The position numbers and the translations under genes are program-made. This document shows, piece by piece, positions 60,024 to 64,000 of a stretch of 64,000 bases of DNA. Position 1 is the first letter of the stretch; each line of letters starts with the position of its first letter. A model generated the notes under the pieces. It saw only the letters and a program-made list of their open reading frames with translations, ran no database searches and was not told the origin of the DNA. Source of the stretch: Lobosporangium transversale (taxonomy: Eukaryota; Mortierellomycota; Mortierellomycetes; Mortierellales; Mortierellaceae); assembly GCF_002105155.1 (NCBI RefSeq), contig NW_019029027.1, forward strand, positions 124,001 through 188,000, in the 5' to 3' direction.

Positions 60024-63000
60024 ATTGAATAAAACGTGTGTGTGTGTTTTTTTTTTTGGAAATTTACGAAGGGGTTTTCTTTTTTTTTTGTTTTTTTTTT
60101 TTACAAAATTGGTGAATCAATTGTTCCGGGAAAAAGAAATTGAACCAAAGACTTGAATGGGTTGTTCGACTTCCTAAATAGTCCTATTTTGTTATATACA
60201 ATAAATACAGAAAAAGAAAAAGACAGAATGCAATGTTCCTTTTTTTCCTTCTTCCAAGGCGTTTCTCTTTTTTTTTTCTTAAAAAAAAAACTATATCGTT
60301 AGTTAATGGTTAGTAAACGTTTTTTTTTTTTTTTTTTTTGTTAATTTGATACTTGATTATTTGGGAAAAGATGGGGGGATGATAAATGTTAAAGAAATGT
60401 GACAGTGGGAGGGTGAGAGAGCTCTTTCTTTCTCAATGAGGAATGAGAATGGAAGATGGAGGAGGAATTGCGGATGGAGTTTCCTTTCTTGAATTCAAAC
60501 ACAGTGTCGAAACAAGGTGGGGCGAAGAAGAAGAAGAAAAAGAAAAAGAAAAGGAAAAAGAAAAGAAAAGAAAAGAAGAGAAAAAGGGAACAAAACTAGC
60601 AAGCGCATAGGCATAGAAAGCCTCTCTTTCTTTTCCCCTACACTTTTCCTTTCCAATGAGAAGAGCAGGCGATTGGCAAGAGAAAGTATGGATGGGACAA
60701 TGGAGCTGAATTGGTTCGATATTTTATCAATATCAAGAAATAAAAAGTATTGAGGATTGTATTGATTATGTTCATTTGAATACTTTTTTTCTTTTTTCTT
60801 TTTTTTTTTTTTTTTTTAGTTTGTCATGTTGGCTATGGTTGGATGAGATGGGACCATTCCAGTGCCTACCCTGTATAAATGGAACTATAGTAGACACGAA
60901 AAAGAAAACGCGTTGTGTGCAAATCCATCGCGCAAAGGAGCGGGAGCGTTGGAGTGCATTGAATATGCATATAATGCATTGAATGTGTATTAAGTAAGTA
61001 TCGATTGAATATGGATTGATGTTTTGGGTTGTTTGTTGTTGTATGTGCGTCTGTGAGTGTGTGGTAAGCAAAGAACCAGCAGCCAAAAAGGCCATCTGAG
61101 ATTCAAAAAAAAAAAAAAAGTGTCCCAATGGTTGCACAAAGCATTGCTTTTTTTTTTTTTTATTTTTTTGTATCTTTTTCGCTTTGCCATGGTGGGGAGG
61201 AAAAGGGTCGTTTCTCCTATTCACATTCACAATGCATTGCAAGAACAGCATCCGAGGACAGATTTGTATCTCACAGATCCTAAAGTGAATTTGTAAAAAC
61301 ACAAGCACTGAAAGTGTTCCATTCATCCCATGATTTTCCTTGTTACGGCTTTGTACATGTACAAGGAATCTCTTTTCGCTTCAAAAGCGTTTCCGCACCA
61401 ATTGAGACAAGGATAAAAAATAAACCATATTCTTTTTTTATTTCAGGGGCGATGTTCATTCGACGGCTCTAATCTATAGTCTAACCAACCAGGGGATAAC
61501 CAAAAGAGTTTGGGTAGTTTGCTCGCCCTCGTACAAAAGTGGAACCGTTATGTATCTGTCCACATGAAACCGAATGCTGTGCTAAACTACTGTCATCTTG
61601 AAGACCGGCAGTGGCATCTGTATCCACAGCACCATCTTTTTCTTTCTTTTTTTTTTTTTTATGAATATGTTTATTCTGTCAGTAGAACATAAAAATGTTA
61701 TTCCATGTCGTTGGTCATATCATTGGAAAGATTTAAAAGAAAGAAATGAAACCTGGATGGATATATCTAGATGATGAGTATATCGACCTAGACCATTCGC
61801 TTTTTCTTTTTTACCATTATTATTTTTTGCTTCACCATTTGCTCAACGCTTTGTCTCACTTTGAATTGTTCACTCCCATCGCATGTTGATCCTTTTTTCA
61901 TTTTTGGCCCTTTTTTGTCTCGCGCCGGTGTTCCAAAAATGTGCGCGTAAACATCTCCTGGGATTCCCTTGTGGGCTCTTCTTTGGATGGTAAAAAAAAA
62001 AAAAAAAAAAAAAAAAAGGAAACGGACGGGAGACGAAATAGAACAAGCTGAGGATATATCTGTTGTAGCATTTGCATGCGTCAGAAAGATCGAGATTTTT
62101 TTTTTTTTTTTTTTTTTTCCTTTGTATCTTTGTACATAAACATGTTTGCTTGAATGCGCACAATTGATCGTGACCCGTGCATAATCACCTGCACTGCAAC
62201 TCAATGCTGCATATAGACAATTCGGTGTATATATCTGTAATATGAACCCATCATCGGCCTATTTGGAACTGAATTCGTATCCAAGATATGCCATTCCCCT
62301 TGATTTTGCATCCGGCTAAAGTAAAGTAGGCAAGGTCAATAAAAAAGAATGCTATCTTGTAAAATATTAATAGTAAGGAAAAAAAAAAAAAAAAAAAAAA
62401 AGATGGCAAACCACATATCGTCATTCTCATTGTGGGATATGATATGGGACTATTGGACACCAGATCCAAACCACCTCCAATGAATCAACTATAACCAAAA
62501 ATCCTGAACGCCCAACCAAACGGCTTTTTCCAAATCATCCTGTCTATGAAGTGCCTAGTCATCTGTTCATCACTTTATAGACTTTCAAGCGGAGAGGAGA
62601 GAAGGGAAGAGAGGGGAAAGAAATAAGGAGGAAGGAATGTCGAGGGGATTGAGAGAAAGAAAGGAAGAAAAGGACAAAAGAAAAACATTAAAGAAGTAAC
62701 GGAAAAGACTCATGCACATCACCTTCATGGCCCAATCTCATGACCAGATTTTCACACAATGAGCGGTTTGATGAACCAGTTCGGCATACGTTTATCTATC
62801 CATCCTTTTTACCTTTCTGTTGTCATGCGCGACTCTACTGGAACTACGCGCCCTGAAAAATGTGAATGTACATGTACATGGATATAAAATGTAGTACGTA
62901 TAATTCAAAGACTTTTTTTTTCTTTGATGGAAAATACACGAAAAATGGGGAGAAGAAGAGAAGGTGGCACAGACACATATTCATTCAAGTGTGCTCAGCA

Positions 63001-63188
63001 CCACAACAACACAACAACAACAACAACAATATCAATCCGTTTTTTGGATTCATGCGGCTGACAGTGCACTGCATGGTGATCACGATGCACGCCTAGACAA
63101 GGGGAAGGTTGTTGTTGCTAGACTAGAGACATTAATGTTAATCGCTTTGTAAAAAAAAAAAAAAAAAAGGACTAGTCTACTGTATCTG

Positions 63189-63221
<33 letters not shown>

Positions 63222-63930
63222 GCCTCGTGGGTCAAGTGAACAATTGTTTTCTTTTGTTCATGTATGCAGGCCAACCATTTCATGTGCAACAAGCTGTGGG
63301 AGAGGGGAAGTACCTCCCCTTGTTCCTTACTTGTTTTATAACGTTACTGCCAGCTTACATGTTACAACTTTCACAAGATGACCCAAAACATCCACATGAA
63401 ACACGAAAATAAAGAACAGGCACATACACACGCGCGAATCGAGCTGGTCATGCCCACAAAGCAAAAAACAAGGGCATTGGTGTGGCGTTAGTCTCGCTGG
63501 CTGTCAATAGGCTTCTGTTTATATATATTACGCGTCTTGCTTTTCTTTTCTCTTTTTTTTGCCGATAGAATCAGGAACGAAAGACCTTGGTTTCATATTT
63601 GTACGACTCTACTCATCTCTAACCATGTTTCCGTGCTTCCATCTTTCAATTGGCGATCAAACAAGTAAAACAAGTACGGTTTACCATATCCAATCCTGGA
63701 TTACCAAAATAAATATATATAAAAAATCCTTGGTTGTCTTCTCTCTCCCTCTCTCTCTGTTCTCTCCCGTGCCATTAAAGATACTATATGTATGTGTATA
63801 TAAATATATATATATATATTTGGATAACTAGACTTAAAAGTCATCGTTGCTAATGGCTTGCTCCCACATGATGAACAAGTTACTTTTATAGGCTCCGTAG
63901 ACAGCATCTTTCCCATTGGATAAGCAGAAC

Positions 63931-63961
<31 letters not shown>

Positions 63962-64000
63962 ATTGGATTTTTGGGTTTTGTTGGTTAGGCAAAAAAGAGT
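60024..64000. other. Intergenic region right of the giant gene
   Basis: The first few hundred bases (T-runs, a GT-rich stretch near 60040) presumably include the giant gene's promoter. The rest holds A/T runs (60798-60818, 61141-61160, 61991-62017, 62097-62118, 62378-62401, 63189-63217, 63932-63957), an A/G-rich stretch 60526-60590, a CAA repeat near 63005-63029 and a TA repeat near 63798-63820. The short ORFs show no recognisable motifs and no tRNA-like folds were found. Confidence 0.5.

Overview
The window is nuclear DNA of an intron-rich fungus, most likely an early-diverging one (Mortierellomycota or Mucoromycota type). The support is short GT-AG introns with AG-proximal pyrimidine tracts, a fungal Kre9/Knh1-type GPI protein, an MRC1 checkpoint mediator, a Pro/Tyr-rich fungal annexin and a LARGE/B4GAT1-type glycosyltransferase. 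Runs of 15-30 A or T are very frequent in introns and intergenic DNA. I placed no tRNA, rRNA, CRISPR array or intact transposon. Taxonomic placement is inference; the gene models below were built by hand from splice signals, phase continuity and recognisable protein motifs.

Left part (1-14.9 kb), mostly minus strand: the 5' part of a queuine tRNA-ribosyltransferase accessory subunit gene (QTRT2, cut by the window edge); a secreted protein made of TPVE and acidic repeats; QCR9 (complex III) in head-to-head arrangement with the ribosomal protein gene RPS21; SF3A1/Prp21 (U2 snRNP), with a probable one-base homopolymer error in exon 1; a GPI-anchored Kre9-like wall protein; and a degenerate membrane-protein-like locus at 13.6-14.9 kb.

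Middle part (15-36 kb), plus strand: MRC1/claspin (replication checkpoint), a type II membrane GT49-like glycosyltransferase, a four-RRM RNA-binding protein, a candidate structured RNA at 27.55-27.72 kb, a long pyrimidine-rich microsatellite region, a Ran1/Ksp1-like protein kinase, and a four-repeat annexin.

Right part (36.1-60.0 kb), minus strand: this is the notable locus. Thirty-one exons join in phase, without a frameshift, into one open reading frame of about 6,813 codons. The N-terminal third of the exon list encodes eight beta-trefoil-like modules. These are followed by 17 WGR-like modules, 14 of them each on its own symmetrical phase 1-1 exon with an acidic Thr/Val/Glu stalk and a K-E-T-S-W-F-R-R signature, and then by a unique C-terminal exon. 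Several module exons are copied almost perfectly, introns included, as 2-4 kb blocks. A 79-residue stalk repeat differs by exactly one copy between two sister exons. I know of no described protein with this architecture. From 60.0 to 64.0 kb I see only promoter-like and low-complexity DNA.
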